NCBI GenBank assembly: GCA_938038815.1
Contig: CALHTF010000010.1
Coordinates: 1-64,000, forward strand
Origin: an uncultured Acidimicrobiales bacterium
Lineage (GTDB): Bacteria; Actinomycetota; Acidimicrobiia; Acidimicrobiales; SHLQ01
Direction of reading: 5' to 3'
Length of the DNA stretch: 64,000 nucleotides
Of this stretch, positions 1-7,853 are shown piece after piece. Position 1 is the first letter of the stretch. The number at the start of each line of letters is the position of its first letter. The notes under the pieces were generated by a model. That model was not told where the DNA came from and searched no databases. It was given only the letters and a program-made list of their open reading frames with translations. The position numbers and the translations under genes were made by a program.

Positions 1-24
1 GTCACCCGCCTACTCTCCGCTGCT

Positions 25-147
25 GGAGCCTGGCACTGGAGCCTGGCACTGGAGCCTGGCACTGGAGCCTGGCACTGGAGCCTGGCACTGGAGCCTGGCA
101 CTGGAGCCTGGCACTGGAGCCTGGCACTGGAGCCTGGCACTGGAGCC
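25..147. repeat. 13-bp tandem repeat (minisatellite), nine full copies
   Basis: Nine uninterrupted copies of the 13-mer GGAGCCTGGCACT occupy 25-141, followed by a six-base partial copy. All full copies are identical, which suggests recent expansion or homogenisation. The array encodes a repeated peptide in open frames on either strand, but nothing supports translation. The reverse complement of the same 13-mer (AGTGCCAGGCTCC) recurs as three degenerate copies at 51334-51372, so the unit is dispersed in this genome and not unique to this locus. There are no spacers between copies, so it is not a CRISPR array. Confidence 0.95.
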
Positions 148-406
148 CGGTTCGGTGTGTGGTTTGGGTTCTTGAGGATGTGGGGGCAGTGCTGGGAGTC
201 GACCCGCCGCGCGAGCAAGGGCGAGGTGCCGACGAAGCCCGATGCCGAAGGCGTGGAGGCGGAGCCGAAACACAGCAGTAGAGCCTTACGGCCTATTTCG
301 GGCCTCTTCTTCTTCGGCCATAGTGGGTCTACCGAAAGATCGGGGCCACCAGGGCGGCTCCGATCTAAAGACTTGTCCACCGGATCTACCCTGGAGACGC
401 AGTTTG

Positions 407-437
407 GGACTTTGGCCTGGCGAACAGGCCAAAGTCC
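407..437. promoter_or_regulatory. Perfect 13-bp hairpin in the leader of the ABC-F gene
   Basis: The arms GGACTTTGGCCTG (407-419) and CAGGCCAAAGTCC (425-437) are perfectly complementary around a 5-nt loop. The structure ends 25 nt before the proposed ATG of the ABC-F gene. No T-tract follows, so it is not a classical intrinsic terminator. ABC-F genes are often controlled by leader attenuation, and a hairpin this strong could act there. It could equally be an extragenic palindrome of the kind seen elsewhere in the window. The region 148-462 contains no other recognisable gene. Confidence 0.6.
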
Positions 438-462
438 TAATGCGCTGTCTACGCTGTTGCGA

Positions 463-2160
463 ATGGTCCTGGTCGATGCCACCGAGATTGGAATGGCCCG
501 ACCCGGTCGGCCGCTTTTCGCCGACCTGTCGCTCACGGTTCACACCGGTGACCGAGTAGGAATCGTTGGTCTGAACGGCACCGGGAAGTCGACGCTGCTG
601 AGCGTATTGCTCGGCGAGCGCGAACCGGAGGCGGGCGAGATTCGGTGGGGCAGAGGGGTCCGTATCGCGGCGCTCACCCAGAACCCCGATCTCGGTGAGG
701 GGACCGTCCGCGAGGCGGTCGGGCACGACTGGGAGGGCGAGGCCGTCCTCGACCGACTCGGCATGGCCCCGTTTCTCGATAAGCCGGTGGGTCAGCTGTC
801 GGGCGGCGAGGCGAAACGAACCGCCCTGGCTCGCACGCTGGTGACCGAATGCGACCTGTTGATCCTCGACGAGCCCACAAACCACCTCGATGTCGACGCC
901 ATTGCGTGGCTCGAGGACCGGCTGGCCAAGTTCCGCGGTGGATTGTTGTTTGTCACCCACGATCGCCACGTACTCGACCGGGTCACCACCCGAATTCTCG
1001 AACTCGATCGGGGCACCGGATTTGTGCACGAGGGCGGGTACGCCTCCTACCTCGAAGCCAAGGCGTTGCGCGAAGAGCAGGCCGAACAGGCAGAGTCGGT
1101 ACGCAAAAACCTGGCTCGACGAGAACTGGCGTGGCTACGGAGAGGCGCGCCGGCGCGGACCAAAAAGTCGAAGTCGCGTATCGAACGGGCAACCAAGCTC
1201 GTCGAAGACCGGCCCCAAGAGGCGGCCCGCAAGACCGAACTCGACCTGCACGTCGGTACCCCACGCCTCGGCGACCAAGTGATCGACTTGGAAGGTATTG
1301 GCCAAAGCATCGAAGGGCGGCAGCTGTTCTCGGGTATCGACCTGTTGCTCGACCGGCGGGCACGGCTGGGCATCGTCGGAACGAATGGCGCCGGCAAGTC
1401 GACGCTGCTCGACATCATGGCCAAGCGCCGCACGCCCGACGAAGGATCGGTCATTCACGGTCCGACGGTTCGGTTGGGTTACTACGACCAGGTTGGACGC
1501 GATCTCGACCCCAAGCAGCGCCTGCGCGACGCGGTGGTTGGTGGCGACCGCGAGCCCGACTGGGCCGACGTGCGGTTGATGGAACAGTTCTGGTTCGACA
1601 GCGACACACAGTTCGCGCCGATCGAGTTGCTGTCGGGCGGCGAACGTCGGCGACTGCAGTTGGTGATGGTGCTACTGGAACGGCCCAACGTGTTGTTCCT
1701 CGACGAGCCGACCAACGATCTCGACCTCGACACGCTTCGAGTTCTTGAAGACTTCCTCGACGACTGGCCCGGCGCCTTGGTGGTGGTGAGCCACGACCGG
1801 GCGTTTCTCGACCGAACCATCGAGACCACGCTGGTGCTTGGCTCCGAACCAGGTAGCGCTCCGGCGAAGGCCGGGTCGACCAAGATGCCCGATGCGGCGA
1901 CCGCTCCGGCGAAGCCGCCGAAGTCTGGTTCGGCGGGTAGCGGACCCTCGCACAGCACGTTGCGTCAGCGGACCAAAGAGATCGAGAAGGCAATGCGTCC
2001 GCTCGAACGCAAAAAGGCCGAACTCACCGAATCGCTCACCTCGACAACCGACCACGAAGAGCTGGCGAAGATGGGTACCGAGTTATCGGCGGTCGAGGCC
2101 GAACTCGACGAACTTGAAGAGCGGTGGCTCGAGGTCCAAGAGCAGCTAGAGAATCGCTAG
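463..2160 (+). CDS. ABC-F family ATP-binding protein (Uup-like)
   Basis: This is a soluble tandem ATPase of the ABC-F class, which acts on the ribosome instead of in a membrane transporter. Domain 1 has Walker A GLNGTGKST at residues 36-44, the signature LSGGE and Walker B followed by DEPTNHLD. Domain 2 has GTNGAGKST, LSGGE and DEPTNDLD. A charged linker joins the domains, and a C-terminal coiled coil of about 65 residues resembles the Uup C-terminal domain. The open frame extends back to 157 through the leader and hairpin, but homology begins near the ATG at 463, giving 565 aa. The gene stands alone. Whether it is a housekeeping Uup/EttA type or an antibiotic-resistance type cannot be told from the sequence, although the C-terminal coiled coil favours Uup. 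Confidence 0.9.
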   Translation: MVLVDATEIGMARPGRPLFADLSLTVHTGDRVGIVGLNGTGKSTLLSVLLGEREPEAGEIRWGRGVRIAALTQNPDLGEGTVREAVGHDWEGEAVLDRLGMAPFLDKPVGQLSGGEAKRTALARTLVTECDLLILDEPTNHLDVDAIAWLEDRLAKFRGGLLFVTHDRHVLDRVTTRILELDRGTGFVHEGGYASYLEAKALREEQAEQAESVRKNLARRELAWLRRGAPARTKKSKSRIERATKLVEDRPQEAARKTELDLHVGTPRLGDQVIDLEGIGQSIEGRQLFSGIDLLLDRRARLGIVGTNGAGKSTLLDIMAKRRTPDEGSVIHGPTVRLGYYDQVGRDLDPKQRLRDAVVGGDREPDWADVRLMEQFWFDSDTQFAPIELLSGGERRRLQLVMVLLERPNVLFLDEPTNDLDLDTLRVLEDFLDDWPGALVVVSHDRAFLDRTIETTLVLGSEPGSAPAKAGSTKMPDAATAPAKPPKSGSAGSGPSHSTLRQRTKEIEKAMRPLERKKAELTESLTSTTDHEELAKMGTELSAVEAELDELEERWLEVQEQLENR

Positions 2161-2214
2161 TTCAGGCCGCTAAACAATTGAGGTCAATCAACCTCACCCG
2201 GGTACGCTCGCCGG

Positions 2215-3096
2215 ATGGACTCTCGATTCACCGATGTGGGTTCGGTTCGCGCCGACCTAGAAAACGCCAACTACTTGGCCGACGACGGCATTGCCGGCGT
2301 TGTGTACCTGGCCGACCGGCTCCAGAAGCCGATTCTGGTCGAAGGCCCGGCCGGTACGGGCAAGACCCAGCTCGCCAAGAGCATTGCCGAGATCACCGGC
2401 GCCCGACTCATTCGCCTCCAGTGCTACGAGGGGCTCGACGAAGCCAAGGCCCTCTACGAGTGGAACTACAAGAAGCAGCTGCTTCGTATCCAGGCCGAAC
2501 GGAACTCCGATGTCGAGTGGGATGCGCTCGAAGACGACATCTTCTCCGACGAGTTCCTGCTCACCCGCCCGCTACTTGAAGCGATTCGCGCCGAGGACAA
2601 CGTGGTGTTGCTGATCGACGAGGTCGACCGGGTCGAGATCGAGACCGAAGCGCTGCTGCTCGAGATCCTCTCGGACTACCAGGTGTCGATCCCCGAACTC
2701 GGTACCATCGAGGCCACCCAGATCCCCATGGTGATCCTGACCTCGAACAACACCCGCGAGCTTTCCGAAGCACTCAAGCGCCGCTGCTTGTTCCTCCACA
2801 TCGATTACCCCGAGATGGAACGCGAAAAAGCCATCGTGCTCAACAAGGTCCCGGAGATCTCGGAGAACCTGGCCGACCAGGTTGCCCGCATCGTCCGGTC
2901 GATCCGAACCCTCGAGCTCAAGAAGGCACCGTCGGTGTCGGAAACCCTCGACTGGGCCCGAACCCTCGTGCTGCTCGGCATCGATCAGGTCGATGCACAG
3001 ACCGCGACCGACACGGTCAACATCTTGTTGAAGTACCAGAGCGACATCAACAAGGCAATCAAAGAGTTCGCCCAGAACGACGAGCTGTCGAGCTAA
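2215..3096 (+). CDS. MoxR-type AAA+ ATPase
   Basis: A 293-aa AAA+ ATPase of the MoxR class with Walker A GPAGTGKT near residues 44-51, Walker B ending LLIDEVDR near residue 140, and a sensor-1 region containing LTSNNTRELS. MoxR ATPases usually act as chaperones that remodel or insert cofactors into partner complexes, together with a VWA-domain protein. That partner is encoded immediately downstream, four bases after the stop codon, so the two form one operon. No CO-dehydrogenase, methanol-dehydrogenase or gas-vesicle genes lie nearby, so the client complex is unknown. Confidence 0.92.
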   Translation: MDSRFTDVGSVRADLENANYLADDGIAGVVYLADRLQKPILVEGPAGTGKTQLAKSIAEITGARLIRLQCYEGLDEAKALYEWNYKKQLLRIQAERNSDVEWDALEDDIFSDEFLLTRPLLEAIRAEDNVVLLIDEVDRVEIETEALLLEILSDYQVSIPELGTIEATQIPMVILTSNNTRELSEALKRRCLFLHIDYPEMEREKAIVLNKVPEISENLADQVARIVRSIRTLELKKAPSVSETLDWARTLVLLGIDQVDAQTATDTVNILLKYQSDINKAIKEFAQNDELSS

Positions 3097-3100
3097 GCCG

Positions 3101-4594
3101 TTGTCGACCACCGACCTCCCAACCGCAGGTGAAGACAGCGCCGGTACGCCGATGCTCGACCTGCTGGCCGGGTTCATCATCGAACTGCGGGCCGCTGGCC
3201 TGCCGGTAAGCCTCACCGAGAACCTCGACGCCATGGCGGCGATCCAGCACATCCCGCTGGAGGACCGCGAGACGTTTAAGTATGCGCTGGCCGCAACCTT
3301 GGTGAAGAACCATTCGCACTGGAAACAGTTCGAGGTGGTCTTTGAGGTCTTCTTCTCGATGCGGGGCGAACAGTACGAGATCACCGACAACGCGCTCGAT
3401 CTCGACGATCTCGACGACGACGAGGTGGGCGAGGGCCAAGGCGAGGGGCAATCCCAGGGCCAAGGTGGCGGTGGCGGCGAAGCGCTCAGCCCCGAACAGC
3501 TCGCCAAGATGCTTCTCGACGCATTGCGCAAAGGCGATCAAGCCATGATGCGGGCGCTAGCTCGCCAGGCGGTCCGTCGGTATGCCGGCATGGAGCCGGG
3601 TCGACCAGTGGGCGGCACCTATTACCTGTACCGCACGCTGCGCAACCTCGATCTTGACGCCATGTTGGACCAGCTCATGGACCAGAGTCGGGCCGAAAAG
3701 GGCGACGAGGGGCTCTCCAAGTTTGAAGAGCGCCTCGAGAAGGACGAGTTCAACCAGCGGATCGAGCAGCTCAAGAAAGAGATCGAGGCCGAGATCCGCC
3801 GCATGCTGGTGGCCGACCGAGGCGTCGAGGCAATGTCGCGCACGCTGCGCAAGCCACTGCCCGAAGACGTCGACTTCATGCACGCCACCCGCGACGAAAT
3901 GAACATGTTGCGCAAGGCGATCTATCCGCTCACCCGCAAGCTGGCGGCTCGCCTCGCCCGCAAACGCAAGTACGGCCGGCGTGGTCCGCTCGACTTCCGC
4001 AAGACGGTTCGCACCTCGCTGTCGTACGGCGGCGTTCCCGCCGACCCGCAGTTCCGGTTCCCGAAGCCCCACAAACCCGAGATCATCGTTATCGCCGATA
4101 TCTCCGGTTCGGTTGCCGCCTTTGCCCGGTTCACCCTGCACCTTGTGTATGCGATCTCGAGCCAGTTCTCGAAGGTCCGGGCCTTTGTGTTCATCGACGG
4201 ACTCGATGAGGTCACGCGGTTCTTCGACGGGGTCGACGACATCTCCGAAGCCGTTCACCGGGTCAACACCGAGGCCGACGTGGTCTGGGTCGATGGGCAC
4301 AGCGACTATGGCCATGCCTTCGGGGTGTTCCACGAGCGCTACATCAAAGACGTTGGGCCAAAGTCAACCGTGCTGATCCTCGGCGACGCCCGCAACAACT
4401 ACCACGCCAGCCAGTCCTGGATCATCAAAGAGATCCAGCAAAAGGCTCGCCAGGTGCATTGGCTCAACCCCGAACCCAAGGGTTACTGGGACACCGGCGA
4501 TTCAATCGTCGGCGAGTACGCCACCTACTGCGATGGCGTGCACGAAGTCCGCAATCTGCGTCAACTCGAAAGCTTTGTCGAGAACCTGATCTAG
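3101..4594 (+). CDS. CoxE-like VWA domain protein
   Basis: A 497-aa protein of the CoxE/VWA family, the usual partner of MoxR ATPases. The N-terminal part is helical, followed by an acidic then Gly/Gln-rich linker near residues 100-130, a charged middle region, and a C-terminal VWA domain whose MIDAS motif is DISGS. The start is TTG at 3101, 4 nt after the moxR stop. An in-frame ATG at 3152 would remove only 17 residues. The pair probably forms a metal-dependent adaptor-ATPase chaperone; its substrate is not apparent from the neighbourhood. Confidence 0.9.
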   Translation: MSTTDLPTAGEDSAGTPMLDLLAGFIIELRAAGLPVSLTENLDAMAAIQHIPLEDRETFKYALAATLVKNHSHWKQFEVVFEVFFSMRGEQYEITDNALDLDDLDDDEVGEGQGEGQSQGQGGGGGEALSPEQLAKMLLDALRKGDQAMMRALARQAVRRYAGMEPGRPVGGTYYLYRTLRNLDLDAMLDQLMDQSRAEKGDEGLSKFEERLEKDEFNQRIEQLKKEIEAEIRRMLVADRGVEAMSRTLRKPLPEDVDFMHATRDEMNMLRKAIYPLTRKLAARLARKRKYGRRGPLDFRKTVRTSLSYGGVPADPQFRFPKPHKPEIIVIADISGSVAAFARFTLHLVYAISSQFSKVRAFVFIDGLDEVTRFFDGVDDISEAVHRVNTEADVVWVDGHSDYGHAFGVFHERYIKDVGPKSTVLILGDARNNYHASQSWIIKEIQQKARQVHWLNPEPKGYWDTGDSIVGEYATYCDGVHEVRNLRQLESFVENLI

Positions 4595-4634
4595 CCAAGT
4601 AGTCAGCGCTCTGGCGGCGCGAGAGACTGCAGCT

Positions 4635-5813
4635 ATGGGTAGTGAACATTCAGAGCACTTGGAAGCGGGACCCGACGCAGGCAAGGTCGCACATCCGATC
4701 GAGCTCTTCTTTGACCTCGTGTACGTCTTCGCCTTTACGCGGGTTGTGGGCTTCGTGGTGCACGACCACAACCTCGAGAGTGCGCTCAAGGGTGCCTTGT
4801 TGCTCGGGTTGCTGTGGTGGAGTTGGGGGACCTGGACCTGGTCGATGAACGCGGTCGACCTCACCAATCGACTACGTCGAGTCATGATCCTGGTTTCGAT
4901 GATGTTTATCTTCTTGATGGGCTATGCCGTACCGACCGCATTCGATGTCGACGGTGGCTGGTTTGTCGCCGGATATTTGGGGTCCCGACTTCTGGCCGTG
5001 GCGGTGATGTGGTTCGGAACGTTGGACGACGAGGTCGAGCATCAGTCGATTCGTAGCTATGTGCCGATTTCGATGGTTGCACCCGTCGTCCTAGTCGTCG
5101 GTGCGTTCGCCAGCGAATCCGCTCGGCCATGGGTTTGGCTCGCCGCACTCGCCATCGAGGTAGTTGCAGTGCTGGTGGCTGGCCAGGCTGAATGGCACGT
5201 CGACGCCACCCACTTTGCCGAGCGGCACGGCCTCATCATGATTATCGCCTTGGGTGAGGCGATTATCGCCGTCGGAGTTGCGCTCACCGCCGCGGCGGGA
5301 GAAGACGCGTCGATCAGTACGGCGTTGGCGTGGCGACTGGGCGTTGGCCTCGCTGGCGTGGGAGCGATGTGGTGGGCGTACTTCGACAAGATGCAGGTCA
5401 TCTGGGAAACGAGGCTGCACGAGGCCGACGTGGCCTCGGCTGGTCGGATCGCACGCGACTTGTACACGTTGCTCCACTACCCGATGATCACCGGCATCGT
5501 GTTCTTCGCTGTTGCCCTTGAGGAAGCGTTCTTGCATCCCGAGGACCCGCTCACCGGCTTCACAAGGTGGATGTTGGCGGCCTCGGTCGCCATGTATTTC
5601 CTCGCCCAATCGATCGCCACCTACCGGGCATGGGGGCAGATCACCTACGAGCGCATCATCGGTGTGGTGATAATGGTCCTGATGGCCGCCGTGCTGACGA
5701 TCAAAGCCGAAATGGTGGTTCTACTTGTGACCATCGTGATGCTGGTCACGATGAGCGCCGAGTATTGGCGCTACCGCGACGAAGTTCGGGCGAACCCCAA
5801 CCTGCGCCGGTAG
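4635..5813 (+). CDS. Low temperature requirement protein A family (LtrA) membrane protein
   Basis: A 392-aa polytopic membrane protein with the LtrA hallmark near the N-terminus (HPIELFFDLVYVFAFTR) and roughly ten hydrophobic segments. A second family motif with HGLIMIIALGEAII lies mid-protein. LtrA was named for a Listeria cold-growth phenotype; the biochemical role of the family is unknown. It begins 40 nt after the VWA gene on the same strand, and whether it is co-transcribed is uncertain. Confidence 0.9.
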   Translation: MGSEHSEHLEAGPDAGKVAHPIELFFDLVYVFAFTRVVGFVVHDHNLESALKGALLLGLLWWSWGTWTWSMNAVDLTNRLRRVMILVSMMFIFLMGYAVPTAFDVDGGWFVAGYLGSRLLAVAVMWFGTLDDEVEHQSIRSYVPISMVAPVVLVVGAFASESARPWVWLAALAIEVVAVLVAGQAEWHVDATHFAERHGLIMIIALGEAIIAVGVALTAAAGEDASISTALAWRLGVGLAGVGAMWWAYFDKMQVIWETRLHEADVASAGRIARDLYTLLHYPMITGIVFFAVALEEAFLHPEDPLTGFTRWMLAASVAMYFLAQSIATYRAWGQITYERIIGVVIMVLMAAVLTIKAEMVVLLVTIVMLVTMSAEYWRYRDEVRANPNLRR

Positions 5814-5843
5814 TCGTGTTTGGGCAGTGAGTTCCGATCCGAA

Positions 5844-6374
5844 TCAGCTTCGGTAGCCGATCATCTGCCCAACTGCGGCGACCAGTCCGCCTGGGAGAGC
5901 AAACAGCAAGAACACAAAGAAGCCAACAACGGTTCCCGACGACTCGGTTCCGCTGTTGTAGTCGGCCGGAACGCCGCCAAGGCCAAAGTTGTAGAGCACA
6001 AGATCAAAATCGCCAGCGAGAACATCTCCAACAAAGAACAGGAACAGAATCGCTAGGCCGAACAAGACGAACGACAGCCCAACGGCCCCGATCGATCGGG
6101 CGAGGGTGCTCGGTTGATGCTCGGGCTGAAGGGCGGGCGTCGCCGCTGAAGCAGGGTTCGAGTGTGTGGGTGGTCGGTCCGAGAGGCGGTCCGCCCGGGC
6201 AATTGCTGCGATCAGTGCACCGGCAAGCGCGACGAATGGAAGCCCCAACATGGTTGCATCATCGAGAATCGCTAGGTCAAGGTCATCGAAGAAGAGAATC
6301 TCGGCCGCGATCAGCGCGAATGCCAAGGCACACAACGCGATGACCGCTGTGCCAAACCATTCGAATACCTTCAT
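5844..6374 (-). CDS. Hypothetical four-helix membrane protein
   Basis: A 176-aa protein that I do not recognise. It has four hydrophobic segments at about residues 8-28, 43-61, 93-118 and 145-168, with a Pro/Ala-rich hydrophilic loop between the second and third. It is convergent with ltrA and lies 33 nt downstream of the anti-sigma gene on the same strand, so it may be part of the sigma/anti-sigma transcript. Coding is supported by frame length and by alternating hydrophobic and hydrophilic segments. Confidence 0.65.
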   Translation of the reverse strand: MKVFEWFGTAVIALCALAFALIAAEILFFDDLDLAILDDATMLGLPFVALAGALIAAIARADRLSDRPPTHSNPASAATPALQPEHQPSTLARSIGAVGLSFVLFGLAILFLFFVGDVLAGDFDLVLYNFGLGGVPADYNSGTESSGTVVGFFVFLLFALPGGLVAAVGQMIGYRS

Positions 6375-6407
6375 AAACGCCCAAGGTACATGGTGTGGCC
6401 GAAATCG

Positions 6408-7139
6408 TTAGATGTTGAGGACGCCTCGCAGGATCGAGCGACCGCTGTGGGTTGGTTCGCCGTCGGCGGGTTCGATGCTGATGTCGACCACGGGGAATGC
6501 TCCGGGGTCGACCGATGCGGGAATGCTGACACATCCGTCGCCTTTGATCGGGCCGAGCGAAACCATGCCTTCGACGTTGGTGTCGATGAGCCACACCTCA
6601 AGGTAGGCGTCGGAAACCTCCGGCAGAGCGGAGAGTTCGAGGTCGAGGCAGCGGTCGCCGCCGTCGTCGAGGATGGCGGCGTTGCCGGTGCTGTTGGCGC
6701 CCAGGGCGTCAAAGCCGGGGCCTTCGGTGAACTCGAGGGCCACCTCGGCAATCGGGTCGCCGGCGTTGCCTTGGGTGAAGGCGTAGGCCCCCACAAACAA
6801 CAGCACCGCAGCGGCGATTGCCCCCAGGAGCAGGGGAGCCTTGCCCCAGGGGCCTTGAATCACGTTGTCGGGGGCCGCTGCAGCGTCGACGGCTGAGTCG
6901 GTTACGTCGACGCGGTCGGTTACATCGACTGCGGGTTCGGCAGTCGCGGGTGCGGTGGCCACCGCGGTTGCTGCGGCTGCGCTTGCGCCGACCCGTTGTT
7001 CGATGCCAGCCCACACGGCGGCGGGTGGAGCTTCGAGCTTGGTGTCGGACTCGGTCAGTTCCGCAGCGATCGACGCAAACCGATCGAGGTCGGCCAGCTC
7101 TTCGGTGCTGAAATCTGGTTCAGGAGAGTGGTCAGTCAT
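6408..7139 (-). CDS. RskA-type anti-sigma factor
   Basis: A 243-aa anti-sigma factor. The N-terminal part (about residues 8-50, starting with an acidic stretch rich in Leu/Ala) would be cytosolic and bind the sigma factor. An Ala-rich linker follows, then one membrane segment (LLLGAIAAAVLLFVGAYAF) near residues 103-121. The C-terminal extracytoplasmic domain of about 115 residues resembles the RskA/anti-sigma-K fold, with YLEVWLID and a PVVDISIEP-like strand. The start codon overlaps the end of the ECF sigma gene by 8 nt, which implies translational coupling. Release from the membrane probably requires regulated proteolysis, as in the SigK/RskA system of mycobacteria. Confidence 0.88.
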   Translation of the reverse strand: MTDHSPEPDFSTEELADLDRFASIAAELTESDTKLEAPPAAVWAGIEQRVGASAAAATAVATAPATAEPAVDVTDRVDVTDSAVDAAAAPDNVIQGPWGKAPLLLGAIAAAVLLFVGAYAFTQGNAGDPIAEVALEFTEGPGFDALGANSTGNAAILDDGGDRCLDLELSALPEVSDAYLEVWLIDTNVEGMVSLGPIKGDGCVSIPASVDPGAFPVVDISIEPADGEPTHSGRSILRGVLNI

Positions 7140-7698
7140 GGGCGGGGTCCAGGTAGGTACGGAGTCGCTGTAAACCTCGGCGAATGTCGCTCTTTACGGT
7201 TCCGAGCGGGAGGTCGCACTTTTCAGCGATTTGGGGGTGGGTGAGGTCGTGGTAGAAGGCCAATTCAAGCACTTGGCGGGAACGAGGGTTTAGCGTTTTG
7301 AGCGCTTCGTTGAGGAGCATTTTGTCGGCGAGTAGCTCGATTCGGCTTTCGCCGCCGAGGTTGGAATCGTCGGTGTGGGTGGCGAGTTCGGTCTGAAGTT
7401 CGGTTTCGTTCACCCGCCGCCCGCGGAATCGGTGCAGATCGATCACTTTGTTCTTGGCGATTCCCATGAGCCATCCGGCCAGGGTGCCTCGCGAAGGATC
7501 GAACCGGTCTCGGGCCTTCCACGCCGCCAGAAAGACCTCTTGGGTGAGGTCGGCGGCGCTTTCGGCGTCGACCGACCGTTTGCAGAAGGTGTAGATGAGC
7601 GCTCCGTGCTGGTCGTAGGCCAGCTTGAGGGCCGATTCGTCACCGTTGAGGAAACCCTGCTCCGCCGGGTCGGTGGGGTTGTCGGGCGCGTTCGTCAC
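7132..7698 (-). CDS. ECF-type RNA polymerase sigma factor (SigK-like)
   Basis: A 188-aa sigma-70 family ECF factor. Region 2 includes DLTQEVFLAAW followed by a core-binding helix, and region 4 is the helix-turn-helix containing HPQIAEKCDLPLGTVKSDIRRG. The open frame starts at 7740, but GTG at 7698 is preceded by a GAAGG ribosome-binding sequence and matches the family length, so I prefer it. The cognate anti-sigma factor follows with an 8-nt overlap. Such pairs usually auto-regulate, but I could not assign the promoter with confidence. Confidence 0.9.
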   Translation of the reverse strand: MTNAPDNPTDPAEQGFLNGDESALKLAYDQHGALIYTFCKRSVDAESAADLTQEVFLAAWKARDRFDPSRGTLAGWLMGIAKNKVIDLHRFRGRRVNETELQTELATHTDDSNLGGESRIELLADKMLLNEALKTLNPRSRQVLELAFYHDLTHPQIAEKCDLPLGTVKSDIRRGLQRLRTYLDPAHD

Positions 7699-7853
7699 GC
7701 CTTCAGAATACTTCTGTGTTCGGTGAATAACTGCTACCACGGGCTATTTGCCTTCAGTAAACAGAGCGAGGTGTGGGTGCACAACCCTGATTACGTCACC
7801 AAAGAGCGTTTGGATGCACGTTGTTCAGAAAATTCCCGAAGTGGGGAACGTCG

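Noticed and set aside
25-147. CRISPR-like array
   Set aside because: The repeat unit is 13 bp and copies are directly adjacent with no spacers, so it is a simple tandem repeat.
10-273. Minus-strand ORF with a repeated LQCQAPVPGSSAR-like peptide
   Set aside because: It is only the translation of the 13-bp tandem repeat, with no domain, ribosome-binding site or conserved flank.
157-462. 102-residue N-terminal extension of the ABC-F protein
   Set aside because: It spans the hairpin and leader, has no ABC-F homology, and the domain begins a few residues after ATG 463.
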